A DNA stretch of 64,000 nt from NCBI RefSeq assembly GCF_009832905.1, contig NZ_CP047135.1, positions 4,194,001 through 4,258,000 on the forward strand, read 5' to 3'. Under the pieces are notes generated by a model. That model worked only from the letters and a program-made list of their open reading frames with translations. It made no database searches and was not told where the DNA came from. The translations under genes and the position numbers were made by a program. Source of the DNA: Stenotrophomonas sp. 364. Its GTDB lineage: Bacteria; Pseudomonadota; Gammaproteobacteria; Xanthomonadales; Xanthomonadaceae. Each line of letters opens with the position of its first letter. Within the stretch, counting starts at the first letter, position 1. Positions 55,638 to 63,902 of the stretch are shown here, one piece after another.

Positions 55638-57315
55638 CGCCGAACACCACCCGGCCACTGGCATGCACGCCGTGGTCGGAGACATAACGGAAGCTCAGCA
55701 CCGACTTGGCCGCATCCCAGCCCAGGGTGAGCTGCAGGCAATCGCCGGGGCGCGCCACGTGCTGGAATTTCAACGCGTCCATGCGTTCGAAGCGCGGCGG
55801 CATGGTGAACACGTCGCGGGCGTAGTGGATGGCCCAGTCCAGCTGGACCACGCCCGGAAGGATCTTGGCCTGCGGGAAATGCCCATCGAAGGCAATCAAG
55901 TCCGGGTCCAGCGGCAACAGCAGCGCTGCCGTGTCGGCCTCGCGCCGCTCCCATTGGACCACCGGGAACTGCGGCCGGAACAGCGCTGTCAGAGCGGCGA
56001 AGGTGACCTTGCCCTGTGTGTTCAACGGCAGCGCGTCGACGAAGCGCCAGCGCCGCGGACGGGTCACTGCATCGTGGCTGCTGGCCAGGTGCGCGCCTAG
56101 CGCCTGCGCCTGCCGACGCCGCTGGGCGTCGTCCCAGCTGGCCACGTCGGCCTGCTGCGGCACCACCACGGCCGCCAGTTGTTCGCGCGCGCCCGGCAGC
56201 ACCAGCACGCGTACGTCCTGTACCGCCGGATGCGCGCGCAGCTGCTGTTCCAGCGCGTCCAGCGACACCCGGCGTTCTTCGATCTTGACGATGCGGTCGG
56301 CCCGGCCGAGCAGGCGGAAGCTGCGCCCGGCGTCGGCCTCCACGCGGTCCTGGGTCTGCCACCAGTCGGTGTTTTCCAGATGCGGCGAGGACACCGCCAG
56401 GCAGCCGTCCTGGATGCGCCAGGCCACGCCGGGCAACGGGTGCCATTGCGGCTGCCCGGCACTCCAGCGGCGCCAGGCGATGCCGCCGGTTTCGCTGCTG
56501 CCGAACACCTCGGTGGGGGCCACGCCGAGCAATGCCCGCGCCTGCAGCGCGGCCTCTTCGGGCAGCGGACCGCCGGAGGAAAACACCGCGCGCAGCTGGC
56601 CCTGCAGCGAGGACCAGTCCAGTTGTTCGGGCAGGCGCTTGAGGTGGGCCGGGGTGGCCACCAGCACCGACGGCTGCTGCGCCAACGCACTGACCAGGTC
56701 TTCATGGAAGAACCGGCGCGGCTGGATGGCGCGGCCGGCGGCCAGCGGCCACAGCACGCGGAACAACAGGCCATAGATATGCTGGTGCGAGACGGTGCCG
56801 TGCACCTGGGTGCCTTCCAGCTGCTCGCCGAACGCGGCCTGCAGCGCCTCCACTTCGCGCGTCAGCTGGCGCATGCGCTTGACGATCGCACTCGGCGCGC
56901 CGGTGCTGCCGGAGGTGAACACCACCAGCTCCAGCTGGTCTTCGTCCAGCGGCACCAGGTCGCCCTCGACGTCGGCATCGGCATCGGGCTGCAGCGGAGC
57001 GTGGTGCGCGGGCACGTCACCGGCAAACCCGGCCACGCGCGGGCGCAGCGCGTCCAGCGTGGCCGGCAGGTTGTCGCCGCCCAGGAACACCCGCTTGCCG
57101 GCGTGCCAGGCACCCAGCAGGGCGGCGGCAAAGGCCAGGGTGTCGTCGAAGTACAGCGCCCAGTCGTGTCCCGGCGCACGGGCGAACGCCTGTTGCCAGC
57201 GCATCACCTGCCGGCGGAAGTCCGGGTGCAACACCGCGCCGTGCTCGGCTTCGCCCACGATCCGACCGGGCCGTGGCGACACCGCCAGCCGGTCCAATGC
57301 GATCCACTCAACCAT
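55630..57315 (-). CDS. Acyl/aryl-ACP ligase fused to a hotdog dehydratase, APE cluster
   Basis: The 561-residue fusion has an AMP-binding ligase part in residues 1 to about 450 (P-loop FTSGSTGAPSA, then GSSETGG and GRADRIVKIEERRV) and a C-terminal hotdog domain of about 100 residues (DLIAFDGHFPQAKILPGVVQLDW), which resembles the ApeI dehydratase. In enterobacterial clusters the two functions are separate genes. The ligase should load the aryl starter on a carrier protein. The start overlaps the membrane protein gene by eight bases. Confidence 0.88.
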   Translation of the reverse strand: MVEWIALDRLAVSPRPGRIVGEAEHGAVLHPDFRRQVMRWQQAFARAPGHDWALYFDDTLAFAAALLGAWHAGKRVFLGGDNLPATLDALRPRVAGFAGDVPAHHAPLQPDADADVEGDLVPLDEDQLELVVFTSGSTGAPSAIVKRMRQLTREVEALQAAFGEQLEGTQVHGTVSHQHIYGLLFRVLWPLAAGRAIQPRRFFHEDLVSALAQQPSVLVATPAHLKRLPEQLDWSSLQGQLRAVFSSGGPLPEEAALQARALLGVAPTEVFGSSETGGIAWRRWSAGQPQWHPLPGVAWRIQDGCLAVSSPHLENTDWWQTQDRVEADAGRSFRLLGRADRIVKIEERRVSLDALEQQLRAHPAVQDVRVLVLPGAREQLAAVVVPQQADVASWDDAQRRRQAQALGAHLASSHDAVTRPRRWRFVDALPLNTQGKVTFAALTALFRPQFPVVQWERREADTAALLLPLDPDLIAFDGHFPQAKILPGVVQLDWAIHYARDVFTMPPRFERMDALKFQHVARPGDCLQLTLGWDAAKSVLSFRYVSDHGVHASGRVVFGDV

Positions 57316-57859
57316 GCGCGTGCGCCGCCTTCACCCGTCGCCGCACCAGCCATTCGCCACCAAACAAGGCACCCATCATCACGTACGCCAACAATCCGTT
57401 GTACAGCGCCCAGACCTGGTTGGACGCCCACAGCGCCGTGGCCAGGGCCAGACTTCCGTTGAAGACAAAAAAGCCGCACCAGATCCACGTGACGCGACGG
57501 GTATAGATCACGGCGAACGGCGGCAGGTCCGGCTCGCTCAGCCGCGCCAGGCGCTCCACCGCGCTGGGCGGGAACCGCAGGCTGGTGGCGAAGATCACCA
57601 GCATCACCGCGTTCACCAGCGCCGGGTACAGCTTCAGCGGCAGGGCCTCGTTGAAGGCCGTAGCCACCAGGGCGAGCACACCGGTGCCGAGTGCGGCCAC
57701 CCACCACACCGCCTGGCGGGTGGTCAGCGCGCGCAGCGCGGCCAGGGTGAACAGCAACAGCGACAGCCAGCGCGGCTCGAACCGGCCCAGCGACAGGTAC
57801 ACCACCAGCGGGTATGCCAGCGACAGCAACGCAAACGCCGCGACGCGCACCCGGACCAT
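57308..57859 (-). CDS. COG4648-like membrane protein, APE cluster
   Basis: The 183-residue protein has four or five hydrophobic segments and the pattern LYPALVNAVMLVIFATSL seen in the COG4648 membrane proteins that accompany APE clusters. Its function is unknown; it may hold the synthesis complex at the membrane. It lies between the ligase fusion and the carrier proteins. Confidence 0.8.
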   Translation of the reverse strand: MVRVRVAAFALLSLAYPLVVYLSLGRFEPRWLSLLLFTLAALRALTTRQAVWWVAALGTGVLALVATAFNEALPLKLYPALVNAVMLVIFATSLRFPPSAVERLARLSEPDLPPFAVIYTRRVTWIWCGFFVFNGSLALATALWASNQVWALYNGLLAYVMMGALFGGEWLVRRRVKAAHAHG

Positions 57860-57881
57860 GGTCAGTGTCCTGCGGCAGCCG

Positions 57882-58139
57882 TCAGGCGGCTGCTTGACCG
57901 GGCAGCAGCCCGTGCACCACGTCGACGATGTCCTGCACGGTACGCACGGCCTTGAAGGCCTCCGGCTGCAGGTTGCGGCCCAGCAAGGGCTTGAGCTGCA
58001 CGATCAGGTCGACCGCGTCGATGCTGTCGATGTCCAGGTCGTCGTACAGACGGGCCTGGGGCGTGATGCGCGCCGGTTCGATCTCAAAGCTGTCCTTGAG
58101 GATCTTGACGATGCGATCGAAAAGTTCGTTCTTGGTCAT
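57882..58139 (-). CDS. Acyl carrier protein of the APE cluster (second)
   Basis: The 85-residue four-helix carrier has the phosphopantetheine-binding serine at residue 39 in LDIDSIDAVDL. It carries aryl or polyene intermediates. The gene is separated by 19 bases from the first carrier gene and by 22 from the membrane protein gene. Confidence 0.9.
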   Translation of the reverse strand: MTKNELFDRIVKILKDSFEIEPARITPQARLYDDLDIDSIDAVDLIVQLKPLLGRNLQPEAFKAVRTVQDIVDVVHGLLPGQAAA

Positions 58140-58158
58140 GGCAAATCCTGACGCGCCG

Positions 58159-58419
58159 TTACGACGACTGGCGTGCGGCGACAAACTCGCCCAGGGCACG
58201 CACGCTGGAGAAATGGCGACGGGTCTCTTCCGAATCCGCAGACAGGCTGACACCGTACTTTTTCTGCAGGGCCAAACCAAGTTCAAGTGCGTCAATCGAA
58301 TCCAACCCCAACCCCTCGACGAACAGGGGCGCTTCCGCGTCGATGTCTTCGGGCGTGATGTCTTCCAGCGACAGCGATGAAATGATCAATTCCTTGATCT
58401 CGTGCTCAAGTGCCTGCAC
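58159..58419 (-). CDS. Acyl carrier protein of the APE cluster (first)
   Basis: The 86-residue carrier has the modified serine at about residue 41 in LGLDSIDALEL. The GTG start at 58419 is chosen because the product then begins QALEHEIKELIISSL, the family-standard start, and GGAG lies nine bases upstream; a TTG at 58455 would overlap the acyltransferase by 50 bases. It resembles the shorter carrier of enterobacterial APE clusters. Confidence 0.88.
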   Translation of the reverse strand: MQALEHEIKELIISSLSLEDITPEDIDAEAPLFVEGLGLDSIDALELGLALQKKYGVSLSADSEETRRHFSSVRALGEFVAARQSS

Positions 58420-59209
58420 GGCTTGGTTCTCCAGCGAAGTCAAAGTAATGGGCAAGATGGTCGGTCACGCGCCGGGCCGCCAAGGCATCCCCCCTGGGCG
58501 TGTCGCCGGCCGCCGCCAGGAACGGGGCGATCGGGAGATCTTCCCCGACTTCCAGCTGAACGTGAAAACGCCGTGATGGCACACGATACCATTTCTGGCC
58601 CTTGGTCAGGGTAAGCGGGGTACAGGTGATCCTGACCGGGGTAATGTCCAGGCCGCCGCGCACGGCGATGTTGGCCGCCCCGCGCTGCAGGCGCAGCGGC
58701 TGGCCCGGCACGGTCCGGGTGCCCTCGGGGAAGATGACCAGGGTTCCACCGGCCTTCACGGCGGCGATGCAGTCGTCGATCAGCCCCGCACCGTCGTCGT
58801 TGGACACATACCCCGCCGCCCTCACCGGACCGCGCATGAACGGGTTGCAGGCCACGGCCCGCTTGACCACGCAGTCGGCATTGGGCAGCTGGGCGATCAG
58901 CAGAACCACGTCGATCAGGGTCGGGTGGTTGGCCAGGATCAGCAGCCCGTTGCGCTGCAGGCGCTCGGCCCCGCGTATTTCATAGGTCATCACGCCCAGC
59001 CGGTGCATCAGGCCCACGTGGCTGGCGAAGCTGAGCTGGACCAGCCGGCGGGCCAGCGTGCGGCGCCGGACCGGGTTGCGGACCAGGAACAGCAACGGGA
59101 ACAGCACCCCGCCCAGCACCAGCCCGCCGATGCCGAACACGGCAAAGCTGAGCCCGGTGCCGAACACCCGCCAGGCATGGTTGAGACGGCCCGGCCGGGT
59201 CTCAGCCAT
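58406..59209 (-). CDS. 1-acylglycerol-3-phosphate-type acyltransferase of the APE cluster
   Basis: The 267-residue PlsC-family enzyme has the HxxxxD site in NHPTLID, the FPEGTR block and the hydrophobic N-terminal helix of membrane-bound members. It probably moves the polyene acyl group to a glycerol-type or other lipid acceptor. Both ends overlap neighbouring genes. Confidence 0.9.
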   Translation of the reverse strand: MAETRPGRLNHAWRVFGTGLSFAVFGIGGLVLGGVLFPLLFLVRNPVRRRTLARRLVQLSFASHVGLMHRLGVMTYEIRGAERLQRNGLLILANHPTLIDVVLLIAQLPNADCVVKRAVACNPFMRGPVRAAGYVSNDDGAGLIDDCIAAVKAGGTLVIFPEGTRTVPGQPLRLQRGAANIAVRGGLDITPVRITCTPLTLTKGQKWYRVPSRRFHVQLEVGEDLPIAPFLAAAGDTPRGDALAARRVTDHLAHYFDFAGEPSRAGT

Positions 59210-59936
59210 GGCGGCGCCAGGTCCACTGCTGGCCGTCGGCGGCCAGCGTCAGGGCCGGATCGCCGGCCAGCAGGAAGCGCAGCGCGTCCAGCCCGTGCGG
59301 CAGGGCGCCGGCCGGGCTGTCGGACCCAGCCGCTCCCCAGCCCAGCGAGAGCCGGGTGCCGGGGCGATCGGCCCGGGCCAGCCGCCAGCACCAGGCGTAA
59401 AAGGGATCGGGCTCGTCGGCAAACCCGGCATACACCGGCGGCAATTGCGATTCATACACGATCACCCGCACCTCGGCGGCGCCATCGGCCAACAGCCCGT
59501 AGGCCTCCACGCAGGCGGTCTCGACCGTGGCGCGGCCGGCGGCCAGGGCCAGGTAGTTGCCGCGGTGGCCGCGGGCAATCGAATACAGCGCGGCCACCGC
59601 GTTGTGCACCGACAGGCCAAACGCGGTAGGGGACATGCCGTGGTCGGCGCACAGGCTGTCGAGCAGTTCCATCGACCGGGCCACGTCGCCATGGCGCGAG
59701 GCGAAAACCAGCGGCACCTGGCCGACGTCGTCGGGTTGTTCACACCAGCAGGCGGCCTGGATGGCCATGCGCCCCAGCCGCTCGATGCGGCGTCGCTGCA
59801 TGGCCGGCACCTCGGCCAGCGCCGGGGTGTCATCGCCCTGCGGCAACGCGGGGGCCTGTGCCCAGGCCTGCCACTGTTCTTTCGACGTCAGTCCCGGTGC
59901 CCAGGCCGACCAATCCACCACGGAGAACTCGATCAT
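59202..59936 (-). CDS. Beta-ketoacyl synthase chain-length factor-like protein of the APE cluster
   Basis: The 244-residue protein resembles the N-terminal half of a ketosynthase without a nucleophilic cysteine: FASRHGDVARSMELLDSLCA then LSVHNAVAALYSIARGHRGNY where a cysteine block would lie. Such proteins pair with the intact ketosynthase and set chain length in aryl polyene synthesis. It is the first gene of the operon; its 5' side faces xanB2. Confidence 0.87.
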   Translation of the reverse strand: MIEFSVVDWSAWAPGLTSKEQWQAWAQAPALPQGDDTPALAEVPAMQRRRIERLGRMAIQAACWCEQPDDVGQVPLVFASRHGDVARSMELLDSLCADHGMSPTAFGLSVHNAVAALYSIARGHRGNYLALAAGRATVETACVEAYGLLADGAAEVRVIVYESQLPPVYAGFADEPDPFYAWCWRLARADRPGTRLSLGWGAAGSDSPAGALPHGLDALRFLLAGDPALTLAADGQQWTWRRHG

Positions 59937-60000
59937 TCACGCCAACATGTTGATGGGCACCAAGGCATCGCAGCGCACCGCCGTAAAAAGGAGCGCACGC

Positions 60001-60006
60001 TATCAT
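60001..60006 (+). promoter_or_regulatory. Candidate -10 element for xanB2
   Basis: TATCAT (5 of 6 to consensus) lies 36 bases before the xanB2 ATG. No clear -35 is seen. The 105-base divergent gap 59937-60041 must also hold the APE operon promoter, which I could not place with confidence. Confidence 0.4.
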
Positions 60007-60041
60007 GACACCCTTGGCACTGGCAGCTTTCACAATCTGAA

Positions 60042-61064
60042 ATGAGCAGCACGATCCACGACGCAACGGCCCCGGCGGTCGCTTCCCCCCCAGGTGCGGC
60101 GGTGTTCAGCGCCGCCTACCTGCCGGCAGAACTGCGCGATGCGGCCCTGGCCGACCCATGCACCTTGGCGGTGTTCGGGTTTGGCGCGCCTGCGCCCTCC
60201 CCGGGCAACGATCCGCGCTGGCTGCAGGTGCCCCTGGCCGAACACGGCCCGGCGCAGGTGGAAGTGTGGCGGGGGTCGACCCCGGTGCAGTCGGGCGTTA
60301 CCGACGGCGTGCGCTGGTCGCACAATGCCACGCTGCTGTTCGGGGTGCTGGAGATCGACGAAGCCGAGGGCGACATCGAGACGGCTGCCGCCGACGCCTA
60401 TGCGCGGATGAGCAGCTTCCTGGCGCACTGCGGGTTTCCGCACCTGCTGCGGACCTGGAACTACCTGGACGCGGTGACCGAAGGCGACGGCGACCAGGAG
60501 CGCTACCGGCGCTTCTGCGTGGGCCGGGTACGTGGGCTGCGCGAGCTGGACGAAGCGGCCCTGCCGGCCGCGACCTGCATCGGCCGCTTCGACGGGCGCC
60601 GACGCCTGCAGGTGTACTGGCTGGCCGGTCGCGAACCCGGCCTGCCCCTGGAAAACCCACGCCAGGTCAGCGCGTTCCGCTACCCGCGCCAGTACGGCCC
60701 GCAGTCGCCCAGCTTTTCGCGGGCGCTGCTGGCGCCGGCAGCCACCGGGCTGCCGTTGCTGCAGTCGGGCACGGCGGCGATCGTGGGCCATGTGTCCCAG
60801 CACTCCGGTGCCGTGGAGGAACAGCTGCGCGAAACGCTGACCAACCTGCAGAGCCTGGTGGATGCCGCCCGGCGAGAGCGGCCGTCGCTGGCCGCCCAGC
60901 TCGGCGCCGGGTCGGTACTTAAAGTGTATGTGCGGCGTGCCGAGGACATGCCGGCGGTGGCCGCCCAGATGGCCGCATTACCCGGTCCACCGGCCTACGT
61001 GGTGCTGCATGCCGAAGTCTGCCGCGCCGAACTGCTGGTCGAAATCGAAGGCCTGCACGCGTAA
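60042..61064 (+). CDS. xanB2: Bifunctional chorismatase XanB2 (3- and 4-hydroxybenzoate synthesis)
   Basis: The 340-residue protein belongs to the FkbO/Hyg5-like chorismatases. It shows VTDGVRWSHNATLLFGVLE in the N-terminal half, LLRTWNYLDAV and ERYRRFCVGR in the middle, and EIEGLHA at the C-terminus. In Xanthomonas, XanB2 splits chorismate to 3- and 4-hydroxybenzoate, giving the pigment head and a ubiquinone precursor. Its place beside the APE cluster fits that role. It is divergent from the cluster and followed by REP elements. Confidence 0.92.
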   Translation: MSSTIHDATAPAVASPPGAAVFSAAYLPAELRDAALADPCTLAVFGFGAPAPSPGNDPRWLQVPLAEHGPAQVEVWRGSTPVQSGVTDGVRWSHNATLLFGVLEIDEAEGDIETAAADAYARMSSFLAHCGFPHLLRTWNYLDAVTEGDGDQERYRRFCVGRVRGLRELDEAALPAATCIGRFDGRRRLQVYWLAGREPGLPLENPRQVSAFRYPRQYGPQSPSFSRALLAPAATGLPLLQSGTAAIVGHVSQHSGAVEEQLRETLTNLQSLVDAARRERPSLAAQLGAGSVLKVYVRRAEDMPAVAAQMAALPGPPAYVVLHAEVCRAELLVEIEGLHA

Positions 61065-61106
61065 CGCGGGGCGCTGCCCCGCTGCCCCGCTGCCCCTTTA
61101 CCCCGC

Positions 61107-61129
61107 TGCCGGGCAGAGCCCGGCACTAC
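61107..61129 (-). repeat. SMAG-type REP hairpin
   Basis: Read on the minus strand it begins GTAGTGCCGGGC. A related GC-rich hairpin without a clear head lies just before it (about 61065-61090). Both separate convergent xanB2 and cydB. Confidence 0.8.
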
Positions 61130-61146
61130 GGTTGCGGTCGTGCCCC

Positions 61147-62160
61147 TCAGTGATACCCCGCATCCGCCCGCACCTTGCCGCGGAACACCCGGTACGACCA
61201 TGCCGTGTAGCCCAGGATCACCGGCAGCAGCACCACCAGCCCGACCAGGCTGAAGCCCAGTGACGACGCCGGGGCGGCCGCCTCCCACAGCGTCATGCTC
61301 GGCGGCAGCAGATAGGGCCACATGCCCAGCACCAGGCCGATGAAGCCCAGGATGAACAACGCCAGGGTCAACAGGAACGGCGGCAGGTCGCGGCGCGGGT
61401 GCATCGCACTGCGCCACAGCGCCACCGCCACGCCCAGCGTCAGCAGCGGCACCGGCGACAACCACCAGAAGTTGCCATCGCTGAACCAGCGCGCCATCAG
61501 GCGCGAATCCAGGAACGGCAGCCAGGTGCTCACCAGTCCCATGAACACGATCACCGCCACCACCAGCGGCCGCGTCAGCGTGCGCGCGAACGCCTGCTCA
61601 CGGCCCTCGGTCTTCAGGATCAACCAGGTGCTGCCCAGCAGCGCGTAGCCGAACACCACCGCTGCACCGGTCAGCATCGAGAACGGACTGAACCAGCTGA
61701 ACGCCCCACCGGCATAACGGCCATCCACGATCTGCAGGCCTTCCACCAGCGCCCCGAGAATCACCCCCTGCGCGAACGCGGCCAGCAGCGAGCCCAGCCC
61801 GAACGCCACGCTCCACAACCGCCGCGAACGGTGCGCCTTGAAGCGGAATTCGAACGCCACCCCGCGGAACACCAGTGCCACCACCAGCAGCAGCACCGGC
61901 AGGTACAGCGCCGACAGCAGCGCCGCGTAGGCCTTGGGGAAGGCCGCCATCAGCCCGGCCCCGCCCAGCACCAGCCAGGTTTCGTTGCCGTCCCAGATCG
62001 GCGCGGCGGTGTTCATCATGATGTCCAGCTGTTCTTCGTCCTCGGCCATCGGCGCCAGGATGCCGATGCCCAGCACGAAACCGTCCAGCACCACGTACAT
62101 CAGCACGCCAAAGCCGATCACCGCAAACCATGCCACCGGCAGCCAGGTTGTCATCTCCAT
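61147..62160 (-). CDS. cydB: Cytochrome bd-type quinol oxidase subunit II
   Basis: The 337-residue membrane protein has eight or nine segments and the CydB landmarks DGFVLGIGILAP, NTAAPIWDGNETWLVLGG and the late GMWPYLLPPS. The ATG at 62160 has GGAG eight bases before it and lies just behind the cydA stop. With CydA it forms a quinol:oxygen oxidoreductase of the inner membrane. It could also be called cioB, given the CydA type. Confidence 0.93.
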   Translation of the reverse strand: MEMTTWLPVAWFAVIGFGVLMYVVLDGFVLGIGILAPMAEDEEQLDIMMNTAAPIWDGNETWLVLGGAGLMAAFPKAYAALLSALYLPVLLLVVALVFRGVAFEFRFKAHRSRRLWSVAFGLGSLLAAFAQGVILGALVEGLQIVDGRYAGGAFSWFSPFSMLTGAAVVFGYALLGSTWLILKTEGREQAFARTLTRPLVVAVIVFMGLVSTWLPFLDSRLMARWFSDGNFWWLSPVPLLTLGVAVALWRSAMHPRRDLPPFLLTLALFILGFIGLVLGMWPYLLPPSMTLWEAAAPASSLGFSLVGLVVLLPVILGYTAWSYRVFRGKVRADAGYH

Positions 62161-62161
62161 G

Positions 62162-63559
62162 TCAGCGCTCCTCCAGCGGTTCGTCGGCACCGGACAGCGG
62201 CCGCGCCGGGGTATGGCTGCCCGCGTCCAGCGCCGGCGCCGGTTCGTGCGGCTTGGGCCCGGTGCGGATGATCTTCACCAGGTACCAGATGCCCCAGCCG
62301 AACACGAACGCATAGCCCACGATGTAGACGCCCAGCGACAACGCGGTCATCCACGCGCTCTGCGGGCCCACCGCGTCGGCGGTGCGCAGCACCCCGTACA
62401 CCACCCACGGCTGGCGCCCCATCTCGGTCACGAACCAGCCCGATACCAGCGCGATGAAGCCGCTGGGCAGCATCCAGTTCCAGCCGCGCACCAGCCAGCG
62501 CGACTGCAGCAGCTTGCCGCGCCACCACTGGAACGCCGACACCCAGGCCAGCAGCAGCATCAGCGTACCCAGCCCGACCATGATCCGGAACGCGAAGAAC
62601 ACCGGCACCACCGGGGGCCGATCGCTGGCCGGTACCGAGGTGAGCGGATCGAACGTACCCTCCAGCGAATGGGTCAGGATCAGGCTGCCCAGCCGGGGAA
62701 TGGCGATTTCATAATCGTTGCGCTCGGCTTTTTCGTTGGGCACTGCGAATACCACCAGCGGCACGCCCTCGCCCTGCCCTTCGGAATGCCAGTGCGCTTC
62801 CATCGCGGCAATCTTCATCGGCTGGTGCTTGAGCGTGTTCAAGCCATGCATGTCGCCCACGAAGATCTGCACCGGCACGGTCAGCGCGGCGAACGCCACG
62901 GCTGCCAGCAGCATCGTGCGCCCGGCTTCCACGTGCGTGCCCTTGCGCAGGTACCAGGCGCCCACGCCACCGATCACGAAGCAGGTGGTGATGAACGAGC
63001 CCAGCGCCATGTGTGCCAGGCGGTACGGGAAGGAGGGGTTGAACACCACCTGCCACCAGTCCTGCGGGTGCACGATGCCGTCGATCAGCGCGTAGCCGGC
63101 CGGTGTCTGCAGCCAGCTGTTGGAGGACAGGATCCAGAACGTGGAGAACAGCGTGCCCAGCGCCACCATGCAGGTGGAGAAGAAATGCAGCCGCGGCGAT
63201 ACGCGGCCCCAGCCGAACATCATCACGCCCAGGAAGCTGGCCTCCAGGAAGAAGGCGGTGAGGACTTCATAGGTGAGCAGCGGCCCGATCACGCTGCCGG
63301 CCACCTCGCTGAGACGCGGCCAGTTGGTGCCGAACTGGAAGGCCATGACGATGCCGCTGACCACGCCCATGCCGAAGGACACCGCGAAGATCTTCTGCCA
63401 GAAGAAATACAGCTCGCGCCAGACCGGGTTGCCGGTGCGCAGCCAGCGTGACTCCACGAAGGCCAGCCAACTGGCGGTGCCGATGGTGAAGGCGGGGAAC
63501 AGCACATGGAAACTGATGACGAACCCGAACTGGATCCGCGACAACAACAACGCGTCCAC
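62162..63559 (-). CDS. cydA: Cytochrome bd-type quinol oxidase subunit I, short Q-loop (cyanide-insensitive type)
   Basis: The 465-residue protein has nine membrane segments. Heme ligands are visible: His in ISFHVLFP, His in the NPSFPYRLAHM helix, and Met in GWFVTEMGRQPW. The quinol-binding Q-loop (after KHQPMKIAAMEAHW) is short, which places it with the CioA-type, relatively cyanide-insensitive oxidases. GTG at 63559 with GGAGG six bases upstream is preferred; a longer frame from 63592 adds an unlikely polar leader. Confidence 0.92.
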   Translation of the reverse strand: MDALLLSRIQFGFVISFHVLFPAFTIGTASWLAFVESRWLRTGNPVWRELYFFWQKIFAVSFGMGVVSGIVMAFQFGTNWPRLSEVAGSVIGPLLTYEVLTAFFLEASFLGVMMFGWGRVSPRLHFFSTCMVALGTLFSTFWILSSNSWLQTPAGYALIDGIVHPQDWWQVVFNPSFPYRLAHMALGSFITTCFVIGGVGAWYLRKGTHVEAGRTMLLAAVAFAALTVPVQIFVGDMHGLNTLKHQPMKIAAMEAHWHSEGQGEGVPLVVFAVPNEKAERNDYEIAIPRLGSLILTHSLEGTFDPLTSVPASDRPPVVPVFFAFRIMVGLGTLMLLLAWVSAFQWWRGKLLQSRWLVRGWNWMLPSGFIALVSGWFVTEMGRQPWVVYGVLRTADAVGPQSAWMTALSLGVYIVGYAFVFGWGIWYLVKIIRTGPKPHEPAPALDAGSHTPARPLSGADEPLEER

Positions 63560-63697
63560 GTGACGCCTCCGACTGGTTTCTGAAATCCGCACCAGTCTGG
63601 GCCGGTATCCGTGAAAGGCACATGCGACCCGGTGACGCGCTGCTTCACTTTGTCGCAGGTGGAGCCCGGTTCTGGGGTGGTGGGTGGTTCGGTGGGC

Positions 63698-63719
63698 GTG
63701 GCCCTTCGGCCGGGGCTAC
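63698..63719 (-). repeat. SMAG-like REP hairpin
   Basis: Read on the minus strand it begins GTAGCCCCGGCC. It lies in the gene-free stretch 63560-64000 upstream of cydA, before the long palindrome. I see no gene in that stretch. Confidence 0.6.
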
Positions 63720-63776
63720 CGCGAGCGTGAGGGCCCCTTAGCGGCCGGTAGGGGACGCCTGGCTTTTCGGGCCCTG

Positions 63777-63902
63777 TCGGTGGGTCGGGCGCTGGGACCC
63801 CATACCCTTGGAGGCGAAATAAAGGGGGAGGCGGCGGCCGCAGGCCGACGCCGGAGGACATTCGCCGGAAAGGGTATGGGGTCCCAGCGCCCGGCCCACC
63901 GA
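63777..63902. repeat. Long palindromic element with a different core (element E)
   Basis: Arms of 42 bases at 63777-63818 and 63861-63902 match as inverted copies at 38 positions. The 42-base loop is purine-rich and includes AAAGGGGGAGGCGGCGGCCG. The core does not resemble the CATCCATG-loop family, so this is a second class of long inverted repeat. Confidence 0.85.
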
